Shown piece after piece: positions 8,633-19,200 of a DNA stretch of 64,000 nucleotides. The position numbers and the translations under genes are program-made. Origin of the DNA: Rhodovulum strictum (GTDB taxonomy: Bacteria > Pseudomonadota > Alphaproteobacteria > Rhodobacterales > Rhodobacteraceae); contig NZ_WJPO01000012.1 of assembly GCF_009649175.1 (NCBI RefSeq), forward strand, positions 1-64,000. Direction: 5' to 3'. Position 1 is the first letter of the stretch; every line of letters begins with the position of its first letter. Under the pieces are notes generated by a model. That model was not told the origin of the DNA. It saw only the letters and a program-made list of their open reading frames with translations, and did not search any database.

Positions 8633-11232
8633 CCGGCACTCCCGCCGGGATGCCGCGGGATGGCAGGATGACCGAGCCGAAAACGCCCCAAGGCGATGCC
8701 CTGAACGCACTGCGCTGGCCCTTGCGGCTGACGCGGGCGGGGATGGTGGCCGAACGGCTGACGCGCGCCTTCTGGCCGCTCGCTAGCCTTGTGCTGGCGG
8801 TTGCGGCGGTGCTGTCCTTCGGCCTGCACGAAATGGTCTCGCGCGGCTGGGCGCTGGTCGTGCTGGCGCTGGCCGGGGCGGCGATGATCGCCGCTTTCGC
8901 GATGGGACTGCGCCGCTTCCGCTGGCCCTCGCGCGCCGAGGCGCTGGACCGGCTGGACCGCACATTGCCGGGCCGCCCGATCACGGCGCTGCGCGACCAT
9001 CAGGCGGTGGGCGCGGGCGACGCGGCCTCCGAGGCGGTGTGGCGGGTGCATGTCGCACGGATGGCAGACCGCGCCCGGACGGCGCGGGCGGTGCCGCCCG
9101 ATCTGCGGGTGGCCGCACGCGATCCCTATGCGCTGCGCTATGTTGCGCTGACGGCGTTTGTCGTGGCGCTGGCCTTCGGCTCGCTCTGGCGGGTGGCAAG
9201 CGTCGGCGATCTGGCTGGGGATGGCGGGGCGGCGCTGGCCGCCGGGCCGACATGGGAGGGCTGGATCGAACCGCCCGCCCATACCGCCAAGCCCAGCCTC
9301 TATCTGAACGAAATCCGCGCCGAAACGCTGAGCGTGCCGCATGGCAGCCGGTTGAGCCTGCGGCTTTACGGCGAGGTCGGCGCGCTGGAACTGCGCGAAA
9401 CCGTCTCGGCCCGGCCGGTCGAGGGCACTACCCCCCAAGGCGCGGATGCGATGGCGCAAAGCTTCGAGATGGTCCGCCCCGGCGAGGTCGCGATCGAGGG
9501 GCCGGGCGGGCGAAGCTGGCAGATCGTCCTGACCCCCGACACCCCCCCCGCGATCGAGGCGGACGGCCCGCCCGAGGTGCAGGCCAACGGGCAGATGGCG
9601 CAGGGCTTCACGGCGCGCGACGATTACGGCGTGGTGGCGGGCCGCGCGGTGGTGACGCTGGATGCGGGGGCCGTGGACCGGCGCTACGGGCTGCTGCCAG
9701 ACCCCGACCCGCGCGAACCGCTGGTCCTCGATCTGCCGATGACGATCACCGGCGACCGGCGCGACTTTTCCGAAACGCTGATCGAGAACCTGTCGCAACA
9801 CCCCTGGGCCGGGCTGCCGGTCGAGATGGTTCTGATCGCGCAGGATGCGCTGGGTCAGGAAGGGACCAGCCCGCCCGAGGCGATGATTCTGCCCGGGCGG
9901 CGCTTCTTTGACCCGCTGGCGCGCGCCGTTGTGGAACAGCGCCGCGACCTGCTCTGGACCCGCGCGAATGGCGCACAGGTGGCGCAGATGCTGCGCGCGG
10001 TCAGCCATGAACCGGACGGACTGTTTCGCACCGAACGCGCCTATCTGCAATTGCGCGTGGCGATCCGGCGGCTGGAGGCCGGGGTTGCCGCCGGTCTGAG
10101 TGCCGAGACCCAGGACGAGATCGCCGCCGCGCTATGGGACATCGCCGTTCTGATCGAGGAGGGCGACCTGTCGGATGCGGCCGAACGGCTGCGCCGCGCG
10201 CAGGAACGCCTGTCCGAGGCGATGCGCAATGGCGCGAGCAACGAGGAAATCGCCGAACTGATGCGCGAATTGCGCGAGGCGATGCAGGATTACATGCGCC
10301 AGCTTTCCCAGCAGCAATCCCAGGACGGCCAGCAACAGGCGCAGAACCAGCAGGACATGCAGGAAATCACCGGCGACCAGTTGGAACAGATGCTGGAGCG
10401 GTTGCAGCAACTGATGGAAGAAGGCCGGATGGACGAGGCGCAGCAGCTTCTGGAAATGCTGCGCCAGATGATGGAGAACATGCAGATCACGCAAGGTCAG
10501 GGCGGCCAGCAAAGCCCAGGCCAGCAGGCGATGGAAGGTCTGGCAGAGACCCTGCGCCAGCAACAGGGCCTGAGCGACGAGGCGTTCCGGGGGCTTCAGG
10601 ACCAGTTCAACCCCGGCCAGCAGGGGCAGGACGGTCAGGGTCAGCAGGGCGACGGCCAGCAATTCGGCGAGGGTCAGGGGCAAGGCCAGGGTCAGGGCCA
10701 GCAGCCCGGCGCAGGCGGGGACGGGGGCGATCTGGGCCAGCAGCTTGCCGACCGCCAGCGCGCGCTGCAACGCGAGCTTGACCGCCAGCGCGAGGGCCTG
10801 CCGGGCATGGGCGGCTCGCCCGAGGGCGAGGCCGCGCGCGAGGCGCTGGACCGCGCAGGCCGCGCGATGGGCCGGGCCGAGGATGCACTGCGCGGCGACG
10901 ATCTGGCCGGCGCGCTCGACAATCAGGCCGAGGCGATGGAGGCGCTGCGCGAGGGCATGCGCAATCTGGGCGAGGCGCTGGCGCAGAACCAGCAGCCGGG
11001 CCAGCAAGGTCAGGGCATGGGGCAGGCGCAGGCAGGCGGCGACCGCCGCGATCCGCTGGGCCGCGATCAGGGCGCGATGGGCCGGGTCGGCACGGATGAG
11101 GAAATGCTGCGCGGCGAGGATGGGCACGGCCGCGCGCGCCAGTTGCTGGACGAGATCCGCCGCCGCTCGGGCGAACAGGAACGCCCCGAGATCGAACTGG
11201 ACTACCTGCGGCGGTTGCTGGACCGGTTCTGA
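8623..11232 (+). CDS. TIGR02302 / DUF4175 family membrane protein
   Basis: A large (869-residue) protein of a family typical of alphaproteobacteria; function unknown. Three hydrophobic helices lie near the N-terminus (about residues 45-65, 80-100 and 170-190), followed by a periplasmic domain with beta-strand character. A long segment of about residues 530-800 is very rich in Gln, Gly, Met and Glu (QQQ runs, LLQMLEQMM-like helices) and should form coiled coil and disorder. GTG at 8623 overlaps lysA; ATG at 8650 or 8668 are alternative starts. As the last gene of the argH-lysA operon it may be cotranscribed. Confidence 0.85.
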   Translation: MALTGTPAGMPRDGRMTEPKTPQGDALNALRWPLRLTRAGMVAERLTRAFWPLASLVLAVAAVLSFGLHEMVSRGWALVVLALAGAAMIAAFAMGLRRFRWPSRAEALDRLDRTLPGRPITALRDHQAVGAGDAASEAVWRVHVARMADRARTARAVPPDLRVAARDPYALRYVALTAFVVALAFGSLWRVASVGDLAGDGGAALAAGPTWEGWIEPPAHTAKPSLYLNEIRAETLSVPHGSRLSLRLYGEVGALELRETVSARPVEGTTPQGADAMAQSFEMVRPGEVAIEGPGGRSWQIVLTPDTPPAIEADGPPEVQANGQMAQGFTARDDYGVVAGRAVVTLDAGAVDRRYGLLPDPDPREPLVLDLPMTITGDRRDFSETLIENLSQHPWAGLPVEMVLIAQDALGQEGTSPPEAMILPGRRFFDPLARAVVEQRRDLLWTRANGAQVAQMLRAVSHEPDGLFRTERAYLQLRVAIRRLEAGVAAGLSAETQDEIAAALWDIAVLIEEGDLSDAAERLRRAQERLSEAMRNGASNEEIAELMRELREAMQDYMRQLSQQQSQDGQQQAQNQQDMQEITGDQLEQMLERLQQLMEEGRMDEAQQLLEMLRQMMENMQITQGQGGQQSPGQQAMEGLAETLRQQQGLSDEAFRGLQDQFNPGQQGQDGQGQQGDGQQFGEGQGQGQGQGQQPGAGGDGGDLGQQLADRQRALQRELDRQREGLPGMGGSPEGEAAREALDRAGRAMGRAEDALRGDDLAGALDNQAEAMEALREGMRNLGEALAQNQQPGQQGQGMGQAQAGGDRRDPLGRDQGAMGRVGTDEEMLRGEDGHGRARQLLDEIRRRSGEQERPEIELDYLRRLLDRF

Positions 11233-11250
11233 GCCCGCCTTGGCGCGGCC

Positions 11251-12006
11251 TCAGCCCCCTGCCGATTGCGGCAGCAGCGCATGCAGCCACAGCCGCAGCC
11301 CGTCGACCGCCGCGGCATAGCCCTCCATAGGCGCCTCAAGCGCGGGATGCAGCGCGCCGATTTCGGGCGCCATCAGATAGGCCCCCAGCGCCACCGCGGC
11401 GACCAGCAGGACAAGGACAAAGCCCAGCCGGAAGCCGCTGCGCTCGGCCCTGGCCTCGGCCTCGGCGGTCACGATGCTGTCGGCACCGCGGTCGGAACTG
11501 GCGTCGAGGCTTGCGTTGATCTCTGCTAGGTCCGGCAGCAGGTCACGGCCAGCGGCCGCCGCCCCGCCATCCGGCCCGGGCGCAGGCGCCGGGGCCGAAA
11601 CGGCCGCCATGACCGCATCCGCAGCGGGCGCGGCGCGGCGCGGCGGCGCGCTGTCGAGCCCCAGATCGGGCTGCGAGGAAAACGTCTCGGTCGCCGCCTC
11701 CTGCTCGCGCACGCGCTGTTCGCGCGCGGCCTCCTCCTGAAGGATGTTCAGCACCGAGGCATCTAGTGCGCGCCGCGCGGCGGCGGATGGACCCGGCTCT
11801 GGCGCGGGGGCCTGCGGCGCCGTGGTCTCGCCATGCCAGCCGATATCCTCGGCTTCCGGCACGGGCGGCGCGACGGCTGCGGCCCGGGCCGCATGCTGGA
11901 ACCAGGTATGGCCGCAATTCGAACATTGGACGTCGCGCCCCTCATCGGGGATCACTGCGTCGTCAACCTCGTACTGGGCGTCGCAGTTCGGGCAAATCAG
12001 TCGCAT
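11251..12006 (-). CDS. MJ0042-type zinc-ribbon membrane protein
   Basis: 251 residues. The N-terminal zinc ribbon has Cys5-x2-Cys8 and Cys28-x2-Cys31 (ICPNCDAQYEVDDAVIP ... CSNCGHTWF), a form common in alphaproteobacterial proteins and often next to ftsEX. A long Ala/Pro/Glu-rich linker follows, then one membrane helix near residues 195-218 and a short periplasmic tail. Start ATG at 12006 puts Met next to the ribbon; the longer upstream frame has no conserved content. The gene is divergent from ftsE and convergent with the TIGR02302 gene. Function is unknown. Confidence 0.8.
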   Translation of the reverse strand: MRLICPNCDAQYEVDDAVIPDEGRDVQCSNCGHTWFQHAARAAAVAPPVPEAEDIGWHGETTAPQAPAPEPGPSAAARRALDASVLNILQEEAAREQRVREQEAATETFSSQPDLGLDSAPPRRAAPAADAVMAAVSAPAPAPGPDGGAAAAGRDLLPDLAEINASLDASSDRGADSIVTAEAEARAERSGFRLGFVLVLLVAAVALGAYLMAPEIGALHPALEAPMEGYAAAVDGLRLWLHALLPQSAGG

Positions 12007-12170
12007 TCCGCACCCTGCCTCGACCCGTCGCTGCGCGCGGGCCCTGCCTGTCATTTTGCGGCATGTTGTATCAGCCCCGGCGGAAATTCAAAGGCTTTGA
12101 GGGCGCGGCCGATTGAAACCGGGGCGGCTGTCGGGCAATAGGGAAGCCGTAGCAGCGGCGGAGCGGTCCC

Positions 12171-12848
12171 GTGATCGAGCTGGAAGACGTGTCCCACAGC
12201 TATGGCGGAGCCGAGCTTCTGTCGGGCATTTCGCTGCGGCTTCAGCCCGGATCGTTCCATTTCCTGACCGGCCCCTCGGGTGCGGGCAAGACCACGCTGC
12301 TGAAACTGTGCTATGCCGAGCTTCGGCCCACACGCGGGCGGGTGCGCCTTTTTGGCGCAGAGCTTGGCGGGATGGATCGCGACGCCGTGGCGCGCACGCG
12401 GCGGCGGATCGGCGTGGTGCATCAGGATTGCCAGTTCCTGGACCATCTGCCGCTGACCGACAATGTCAGCCTGCCGCTTCTGGCAGCGGGGCGCGACATG
12501 GCGGCCGCAGCCGCGAACCTGCGCGAATTGCTGGCCTGGGTGGGGTTGCAGGCGCATACCGACGCGCTGCCGCCGCAGCTTTCGGGGGGCGAGCGTCAGC
12601 GCGCGGCGCTGGCCCGCGCGCTGATCATGGACCCCGACGTGATCCTGGCCGACGAACCGACCGGCAATGTCGATTGGGAAATGTCCTTGCGCATCCTGCA
12701 ATTGCTGGTCGAACTGAACCGCATGGGCAAGGCGATCCTGGTGGCGACGCATGATCTGAACCTGATCCGCGCGGCCAAGGCGCAGCTTTCGGCGCGGGTG
12801 TTGCGGATCAAGGGGCGGCAGGTGCAGCTTGCGGGGGCGGATCTGTGA
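12171..12848 (+). CDS. ftsE: Cell-division ATP-binding protein FtsE
   Basis: ABC ATPase partner of FtsX at the divisome, coupling ATP hydrolysis to activation of cell-wall hydrolases. 225 residues with Walker A GPSGAGKTT (34-42), signature LSGGERQRAALARAL, Walker B ILADEPTGNVD and switch His in LVATHD. Start GTG at 12171 (MIELEDVSHSYGG). The stop overlaps the ftsX start (GTGA), so the pair is coupled. Confidence 0.95.
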   Translation: MIELEDVSHSYGGAELLSGISLRLQPGSFHFLTGPSGAGKTTLLKLCYAELRPTRGRVRLFGAELGGMDRDAVARTRRRIGVVHQDCQFLDHLPLTDNVSLPLLAAGRDMAAAAANLRELLAWVGLQAHTDALPPQLSGGERQRAALARALIMDPDVILADEPTGNVDWEMSLRILQLLVELNRMGKAILVATHDLNLIRAAKAQLSARVLRIKGRQVQLAGADL

Positions 12849-13747
12849 GGCGTCTGCCGGACCTTGCCGCGGCGCTGGCGGGCGATGCGCGCGCCGACCG
12901 GGTGGTGCCGCCCTCGGGCTTTACCGCGCATCTGACCCAGTTCACCGCGGCGGCGATGGCGTTCCTGGCGGTCTTTGCGCTGGCGCTGTCGCTGGCGGCG
13001 GGACGGCTGGCCGACCATTGGGACGAGGCGATGGCGCGCACGGCCACGGTGCGGCTGTCAGCCCCCGAGGGGCAGATGGCCGCCCAGACCGAGGCCGTGC
13101 TCGAGGTGCTGCGCACGACCCCCGGCATCGCCTCGGCCCGGACGATCCCAGACGAGGAACAGCGCGCGCTTCTCGCGCCGTGGTTCGGCCCCGATCTGCC
13201 GGTCGACACCCTGCCCCTGCCCCGGCTGATCGAGATCACCGAAACCGCCGCGGGCATGGATGCCGACGCGCTGCGCTTTCGGCTGGCGGGCGAGGCGCCG
13301 GGCGCGGTGCTGGACGATCACACCCGCTGGCGCCGCCCGCTGATCGAGGCGGCGGGGCGGCTGCGCCTGCTGGGCTGGCTGTCGATCGGGCTGATCGGGG
13401 CGGCAATGGCCGCGATGATTGCGCTCTCGGCCCATGCCGCCCTTGCCGCCAATGCCCGCGTGATCGAGGTACTGCGGCTGGTGGGCGCGCGCGACGCCTT
13501 TATCGCGCGGGCCTTCGTGCGCCGCTTTACCCGCCGGGCGCTGGAGGGCGCCGCCGCCGGAACGGCGCTGGGCATGCTCGCCCTGGCGCTGTTGCCGCGG
13601 GCCGATGCCGCGGCGGGGGTGCTGGCGGGCCTGGGGTTTCGCGGCGCCGACTGGCTGGTGCCGCTGCTGTTGCCGCCCATCGCCGCCGCCGTGGCCCTTG
13701 TTGCCACGCGGGTCACCGCGATGCGGGTTCTGAAAGGGATCACCTAG
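12845..13747 (+). CDS. ftsX: Cell-division protein FtsX
   Basis: Inner-membrane partner of FtsE. 300 residues: a first helix around 38-58 (TAAAMAFLAVFALALSLAAG), a periplasmic domain of about 110 residues, and three C-terminal helices, the FtsX permease topology. GTG at 12845 overlaps the ftsE stop. The stop TAG is followed at once by the plsC start, so ftsE-ftsX-plsC form one operon. Confidence 0.93.
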   Translation: MRRLPDLAAALAGDARADRVVPPSGFTAHLTQFTAAAMAFLAVFALALSLAAGRLADHWDEAMARTATVRLSAPEGQMAAQTEAVLEVLRTTPGIASARTIPDEEQRALLAPWFGPDLPVDTLPLPRLIEITETAAGMDADALRFRLAGEAPGAVLDDHTRWRRPLIEAAGRLRLLGWLSIGLIGAAMAAMIALSAHAALAANARVIEVLRLVGARDAFIARAFVRRFTRRALEGAAAGTALGMLALALLPRADAAAGVLAGLGFRGADWLVPLLLPPIAAAVALVATRVTAMRVLKGIT

Positions 13748-13748
13748 G

Positions 13749-14483
13749 ATGCGCCATGCCGTGCAATATCTGCGCTCGCTGGTCTTTGTCGGGCAGATGT
13801 ACCTGGCCATGCCGGTCATCGGTCTGATCTACGCGCTGCCGACGCTGTTCTCGCGCAGGTTTGCCTTTCGCGCCATCCACGATTATGCCCGCTGGGTGCG
13901 CTGGACCGCGCATTGGATGGTCGGGCTGCGTTCCGAAGTGCGGGGCGAGGTGCCGGTGGACGAGGTGCTGATCGCCTGCAAGCACCAGTCCTTCTTCGAC
14001 ATCCTGCTGCTGGTCAGCGTGGTGCCGCGGCCGCGCTTCATCATGAAGGAATCGCTGAAACGGGCGCCGGTACTGGGCTGGTACGCGATGCGCATCGGCT
14101 GCGTGCCGGTTGACCGGGGCAAGCGCGGGCAGGCCATATCGGCCATGGTCGAGGGCGTGGCGAGCGGGCGGCATGAGCCCGGCCAGCTCATCATCTATCC
14201 GCAGGGCACCCGCGTCGCGCCGGGCGTCAGCCGACCCTACAAGGTGGGGGCCGGGGTGCTATACCAGCAGTTCAACCATGATTGCGTGCCCGCCGCCACC
14301 AATGTCGGCGTGTTCTGGCCGCGCACCGGCATCTACCGCAAGCCCGGCCTTGCCGTGGTCGAGTTCCTACCGCGGATCCCGGCAGGCAAGCCCATCGGCG
14401 CCTTCATGTCAGAGCTGGAAACGGCGGTCGAACAGGCATCGAACCGGTTGATGGACGAGGCCGGGTTCCGGCCGGGCGGCTGA
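13749..14483 (+). CDS. plsC: 1-acyl-sn-glycerol-3-phosphate acyltransferase
   Basis: Makes phosphatidic acid from lysophosphatidic acid at the inner membrane. 244 residues. The catalytic H-x4-D is KHQSFFD (His79, Asp84), and the acceptor-binding motif appears as YPQGTR, with Gln in place of the usual Glu of P-E-G-T-R. An N-terminal hydrophobic helix (residues 10-33) anchors it. ATG at 13749 lies one base after the ftsX stop. Confidence 0.92.
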   Translation: MRHAVQYLRSLVFVGQMYLAMPVIGLIYALPTLFSRRFAFRAIHDYARWVRWTAHWMVGLRSEVRGEVPVDEVLIACKHQSFFDILLLVSVVPRPRFIMKESLKRAPVLGWYAMRIGCVPVDRGKRGQAISAMVEGVASGRHEPGQLIIYPQGTRVAPGVSRPYKVGAGVLYQQFNHDCVPAATNVGVFWPRTGIYRKPGLAVVEFLPRIPAGKPIGAFMSELETAVEQASNRLMDEAGFRPGG

Positions 14484-14513
14484 CCCGCCCGGTGCCGGAG
14501 TACCGCCCCGCCC

Positions 14514-14924
14514 CTAACCGGCGATGGCGGGCGCGGGCTGATGGATGTCCAGCGTCGGGCGCAGCTTGCGCACCTTGCGCGGACCGTCCGAGGTGCTGAC
14601 CCGGCGCGGCTGAACCGTGATCTCGATCGGATCGTCATAGCGCGGCGCGGCCCGTTCCGGCGTGGCCATGCGCTCCTGCATCCGGTCAAGCCGGGACTCG
14701 CGGGCGCGGCGGAATACCAGAACGCGGCGCTCGGCACTGCGCGCAAAGGGCCAGCGGCCCACCCGGCAGGGCACGCTTTCGACGCCCGCGAAATCCCATC
14801 CGGCAACGCCCATCTCGTTCATGATCTCGGTCAGGGCCGCAGAAAACGTCTCGTCCCCGCGCATCGGACCGTTCCGAAGAACCCTGGCCGGCGCCGGCAA
14901 AACCGCAAACTCGAACTGCTGCAT
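14514..14924 (-). CDS. DUF4177 domain protein
   Basis: 136 residues from ATG at 14924 (MQQFEFAVLPAPAR), the start that fits DUF4177, whose members begin with M-x-x-(Y/F)-E-(Y/F). Later blocks are FSAALTEIMNEMGVAGWDF and RRVLVFRR. A basic, likely disordered C-terminal tail follows (VQPRRVSTSDGPRKVRKLR). Seven extra codons are possible from 14945. Role unknown. It is convergent with plsC. Confidence 0.75.
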   Translation of the reverse strand: MQQFEFAVLPAPARVLRNGPMRGDETFSAALTEIMNEMGVAGWDFAGVESVPCRVGRWPFARSAERRVLVFRRARESRLDRMQERMATPERAAPRYDDPIEITVQPRRVSTSDGPRKVRKLRPTLDIHQPAPAIAG

Positions 14925-15074
14925 CACAATCACCACAATGCCCACTGGGCCCCCACATGGCGATCAAACCCGAACCGGATGCCACGATCAAGCCACAGAG
15001 CGGCGGGCCGCCGGCAAAACTGTGTCCACAATATGGCAACGTCCGCCACAATTGCGGCAGCGGCCCGGGCGGGC

Positions 15075-16034
15075 TCAGGCAGCCAGCCCCTTCGAGCCGA
15101 TATCGAGGAACTTGCGCCGCCGCTCGGTCACAAGCGCGGCACGGTCCATCCCCTCAAGCTCGGTCAGCATGACGCGCAGGTTGCGCCCGACCGCAGCGAC
15201 GGTCTGCTCGCGCCCGCGCTGGGCACCGCCCAGCGGCTCCGCGATGATCCGGTCGATCACGCCCAGCTTCAGCAGATCCTGCGCGGTCAGGCGCAGCGCC
15301 TCGGCCGCCTCGCGCATCTTCTCGGCATCCTTCCAAAGGATCGAGGCACACCCCTCGGGCGAGATCACCGAATAGACCGAATGTTCCAGCATCGCGACCC
15401 GGTTGGCCGTGGCGAACGCGACAGCGCCACCCGATCCGCCCTCGCCGATCACCACCGAGATCAGCGGCACCCCGATCTGAAGACATTTCTCGGTCGAGCG
15501 CGCGATCGCCTCGGACTGGCCGCGCTCCTCGGCGCCCTTGCCGGGATAGGCGCCGGGGGTGTCGACCAGCGTGATGACCGGCATCCCGAACCGGTCGGCC
15601 AGATCCATCAGCCGCACCGCCTTGCGATAGCCCTCGGGCCGGGCCATGCCGAAATTGCGTTCAAGCCGGGTCTTGGTGTCAAAGCCCTTTTCATGCCCGA
15701 TCACCACCACCGGCCGGTCGTCAAACCGCGCGATGCCGCCCATCACGGCATTGTCCTCGGCAAAGTTCCGGTCGCCCGCCAGCGGCGTGAACTCGGTGAA
15801 CAGCGCCTCGATGTAATCCTTGCAATGCGGCCGGTCGGGGTGGCGGGCGACCTGGCATTTGCGCCAGGGCGTGAGGTTCTTGTAGAGATCCTGCAAGAGC
15901 GTCGCGGCCTTGCGGTCGAGCGCGGCGGCCTCCTGCTCGACATCCATTTCGGGATTGGCCCGGGCCATCGCCCGCAATTCCTCGGCCTTGCCCTCGATCT
16001 CGGCCAGCGGCTTTTCGAATTCGAGATAGTTCAT
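15075..16034 (-). CDS. accA: Acetyl-CoA carboxylase carboxyltransferase subunit alpha
   Basis: Carboxyltransferase alpha subunit, the first committed step of fatty-acid synthesis (malonyl-CoA). 319 residues; crotonase-fold blocks [24 protein letters not shown] and [22 protein letters not shown] are intact. Start ATG at 16034 ([20 protein letters not shown]) matches the family; the frame extends 22 codons upstream without homology. It is divergent from pyc, with about 200 bases between them. Confidence 0.96.
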   Translation of the reverse strand: MNYLEFEKPLAEIEGKAEELRAMARANPEMDVEQEAAALDRKAATLLQDLYKNLTPWRKCQVARHPDRPHCKDYIEALFTEFTPLAGDRNFAEDNAVMGGIARFDDRPVVVIGHEKGFDTKTRLERNFGMARPEGYRKAVRLMDLADRFGMPVITLVDTPGAYPGKGAEERGQSEAIARSTEKCLQIGVPLISVVIGEGGSGGAVAFATANRVAMLEHSVYSVISPEGCASILWKDAEKMREAAEALRLTAQDLLKLGVIDRIIAEPLGGAQRGREQTVAAVGRNLRVMLTELEGMDRAALVTERRRKFLDIGSKGLAA

Positions 16035-16233
16035 CGGCGGCCCCTCTTGTGGATGGCGGCTATATGACCGCGGCGTGCAGCTTTTGCAACATGACAGCAT
16101 GGCGCCGGCCTGCGCGGCGGCACTAGCGCGCAGCGCGCCTTCCCCTTGCCAGCATGCCGCACCACCGTATACCGATTAGCACAGGCGCGCGTCATGCACG
16201 CGCAGCAAGGACATCCCGAAGGAGGCCGTGCCC

Positions 16234-19200
16234 TTGACCGAATTCAAGAAAATCCTCGTCGCCAACCGCGGTGAAATCGCCATCCGGGTGATGCGCGCCG
16301 CCAACGAGTTGGGCAAGCTCACCGTCGCCGTCTATGCCGAGGAGGACAAGCTGGGCCTGCACCGCTTCAAGGCGGACGAGGCCTATCAGATCGGCGAGGG
16401 GCTTGGCCCCGTGCAGGCCTATCTGGCCATCGACGAGATCGTGCGCGTGGCGAAGATGTGCGGCGCCGATGCGATCCATCCGGGCTACGGGCTTCTGTCC
16501 GAGAACCCCGCCTTTGTCGAAGCCTGCGCAGCGGCGGGCATCGCCTTCATCGGACCCAGGGCCGAAACCATGCGCGCGCTGGGCGACAAGGCTTCGGCGC
16601 GCAAGGTGGCGATGGCGGCGGGCGTTCCGGTGATCCCGGCAACCGAGGTTCTGGGCGAGGACATGGACGCGATCCGGGCCGAGGCCGCCGAGATCGGCTA
16701 TCCGCTGATGCTGAAAGCCAGCTGGGGCGGCGGCGGGCGGGGCATGCGGCCGATCAACGGCCCCGACGAGCTTGAGGACAAGGTGCGCGAAGGCCGGCGC
16801 GAGGCCGAGGCCGCCTTCGGCAATGGCGAAGGCTATCTGGAAAAGATGATCCTGCGCGCCCGCCATGTCGAGGTGCAGATCCTCGGCGACAGTCACGGCA
16901 ACATCTATCACCTGTGGGAGCGCGACTGTTCGGTGCAGCGGCGCAACCAGAAGGTCGTTGAACGCGCCCCCGCCCCCTATCTCAGCCATGCCCAGCGCGA
17001 GCATCTGTGCAATCTGGGCAAGAAGATCGCCGAACAGGTCGGCTATCAGAACGCCGGCACCGTCGAATTCCTGATGGATATGGAGACGGGCGCCTTCTAC
17101 TTCATCGAGGTGAACCCCCGCATCCAGGTCGAGCATACCGTGACCGAGGAGGTCACGGGCATCGACATCGTGCGCGCCCAGATCCTGATCGCCGAGGGCA
17201 AGTCGCTGGTCGAGGCAACCGGCATCGCCTCGCAATACGATGTGGAGCTGACCGGGCACGCGCTGCAATGCCGGATCACGACCGAGGATCCGCTGAACAA
17301 CTTCATCCCAGATTACGGCCGCATCACCGCCTATCGCGGCGCGACGGGCATGGGGATCCGGCTCGATGGCGGCACCGCCTATTCCGGCGCGGTCATCACG
17401 CGCTATTACGACAGCCTGCTGGAAAAGGTCACCGCCTGGGCCCCCACCCCCGAAGCCGCCATCGCGCGGATGGACCGGGCACTGCGCGAGTTCCGCATCC
17501 GCGGGGTGTCGACGAACATCGCCTTTGTCGAGAACCTGCTCAAGCACCCGACCTTCCTGAACAACGAATACCACACCAAGTTCATCGACCAGACGCCCGA
17601 GCTGTTCCAGTTCGAGAAGCGGCGCGACCGGGCGACGCGGCTCCTGACCTTCGTCGCCGATGTCACCGTGAACGGAAACCCCGAGACCGAGGGCCGCCCG
17701 CGCCCGCCCGCCGATATCCGTACCCCCCGCCCGCCCGAGAACCGGCACGAAAGCTTTCTGCCCGGCACGCGGCAGATCCTGGATGAACAGGGGCCGCAGG
17801 CGGTCGCCGACTGGATGGCCGCGCAGAAACGGCTGTTGCTGACCGACACGACGATGCGCGATGGCCACCAGTCGCTGCTGGCCACAAGGATGCGCTCGAT
17901 CGACATGGTGCGCGTGGCGCCTGCCTATGCCCATAACCTGCCGCAGCTTTTCAGCGTGGAATGCTGGGGCGGCGCCACCTTCGACGTGGCCTATCGCTTC
18001 CTTCAGGAATGCCCCTGGCAACGGCTGCGCGACATCCGCGCGCGGATGCCGAACCTGCTGACCCAGATGCTTCTGCGCGGCGCGAACGGGGTGGGCTACA
18101 CCACCTATCCCGACAATGTCGTGCAGGGCTTCGTCCGGCAGGCGGCCGAAACCGGGGTCGATGTCTTCCGCGTGTTCGACAGCCTGAACTGGGTCGAGAA
18201 CATGCGCGTGGCGATGGATGCGGTACTGGACACCGGCAAGGTTCTGGAGGGCGCGATCTGCTACACGGGCGACATCCTCGACCCGAACCGCGCGAAATAC
18301 GACCTGACCTACTACGTCGAGATGGCCCGGCAGCTCAAGGCCGCGGGCTGTCATGTGCTGGGGCTCAAGGACATGGCGGGCCTTCTGAAACCCGCATCCG
18401 CCAGCGTGCTGTTCAAGGCGCTGAAAGAGGAAATCGGGCTGCCGATCCATTTCCACACCCATGACACCAGCGGCATCGCGGGCGCCACGATCCTGGCCGC
18501 GGCCGAGGCGGGCGTGGATGCGGTGGACGCGGCGATGGACGCGTTCTCGGGTGGCACCTCGCAGCCCTGTCTGGGCTCGATCGTCGAGGCGCTGCGCAAC
18601 ACGCCCCGCGATACCGGCATCGACATCGAGGCGGTGCGCGAGATCTCGGATTACTGGGGGCAGGTGCGCGCGCAATATGCCGCCTTCGAATCGGGGCTGA
18701 TGGCCCCCGCCTCCGAGGTCTATCTGCACGAGATGCCGGGCGGCCAGTTCACCAACCTCAAGGCGCAGGCCCGCAGCCTGGGGCTGGAAGACCGCTGGTC
18801 CGAGGTTGCCCGGACCTATGCCGACGTGAACAGGATGTTCGGCGATATCGTCAAGGTCACGCCCAGTTCCAAGGTGGTGGGCGACATGGCGCTGATGATG
18901 GTCAGCCAGGGGCTGAGCCGCGCAGATGTCGAGAATCCCGACCGCGAGGTGGCCTTTCCCGATTCCGTGATCGACATGATGCGCGGCAATCTGGGCCAGC
19001 CGCCCGGCGGCTTCCCCGAGGCGATCACCCGCAAGGTGCTGAAGGGCGAAACGCCCCTGACCGAACGTCCCGGCGCCAGCGTGCCGCCCGCCGATCTGGA
19101 CAGGCTGCGCGCCGAGCTTGAGGCACAGTTCGACGGGCTGAAATTCGATGACGAGGATTTCAACGGATACCTGATGTATCCCAAGGTCTTCACCGACTAC

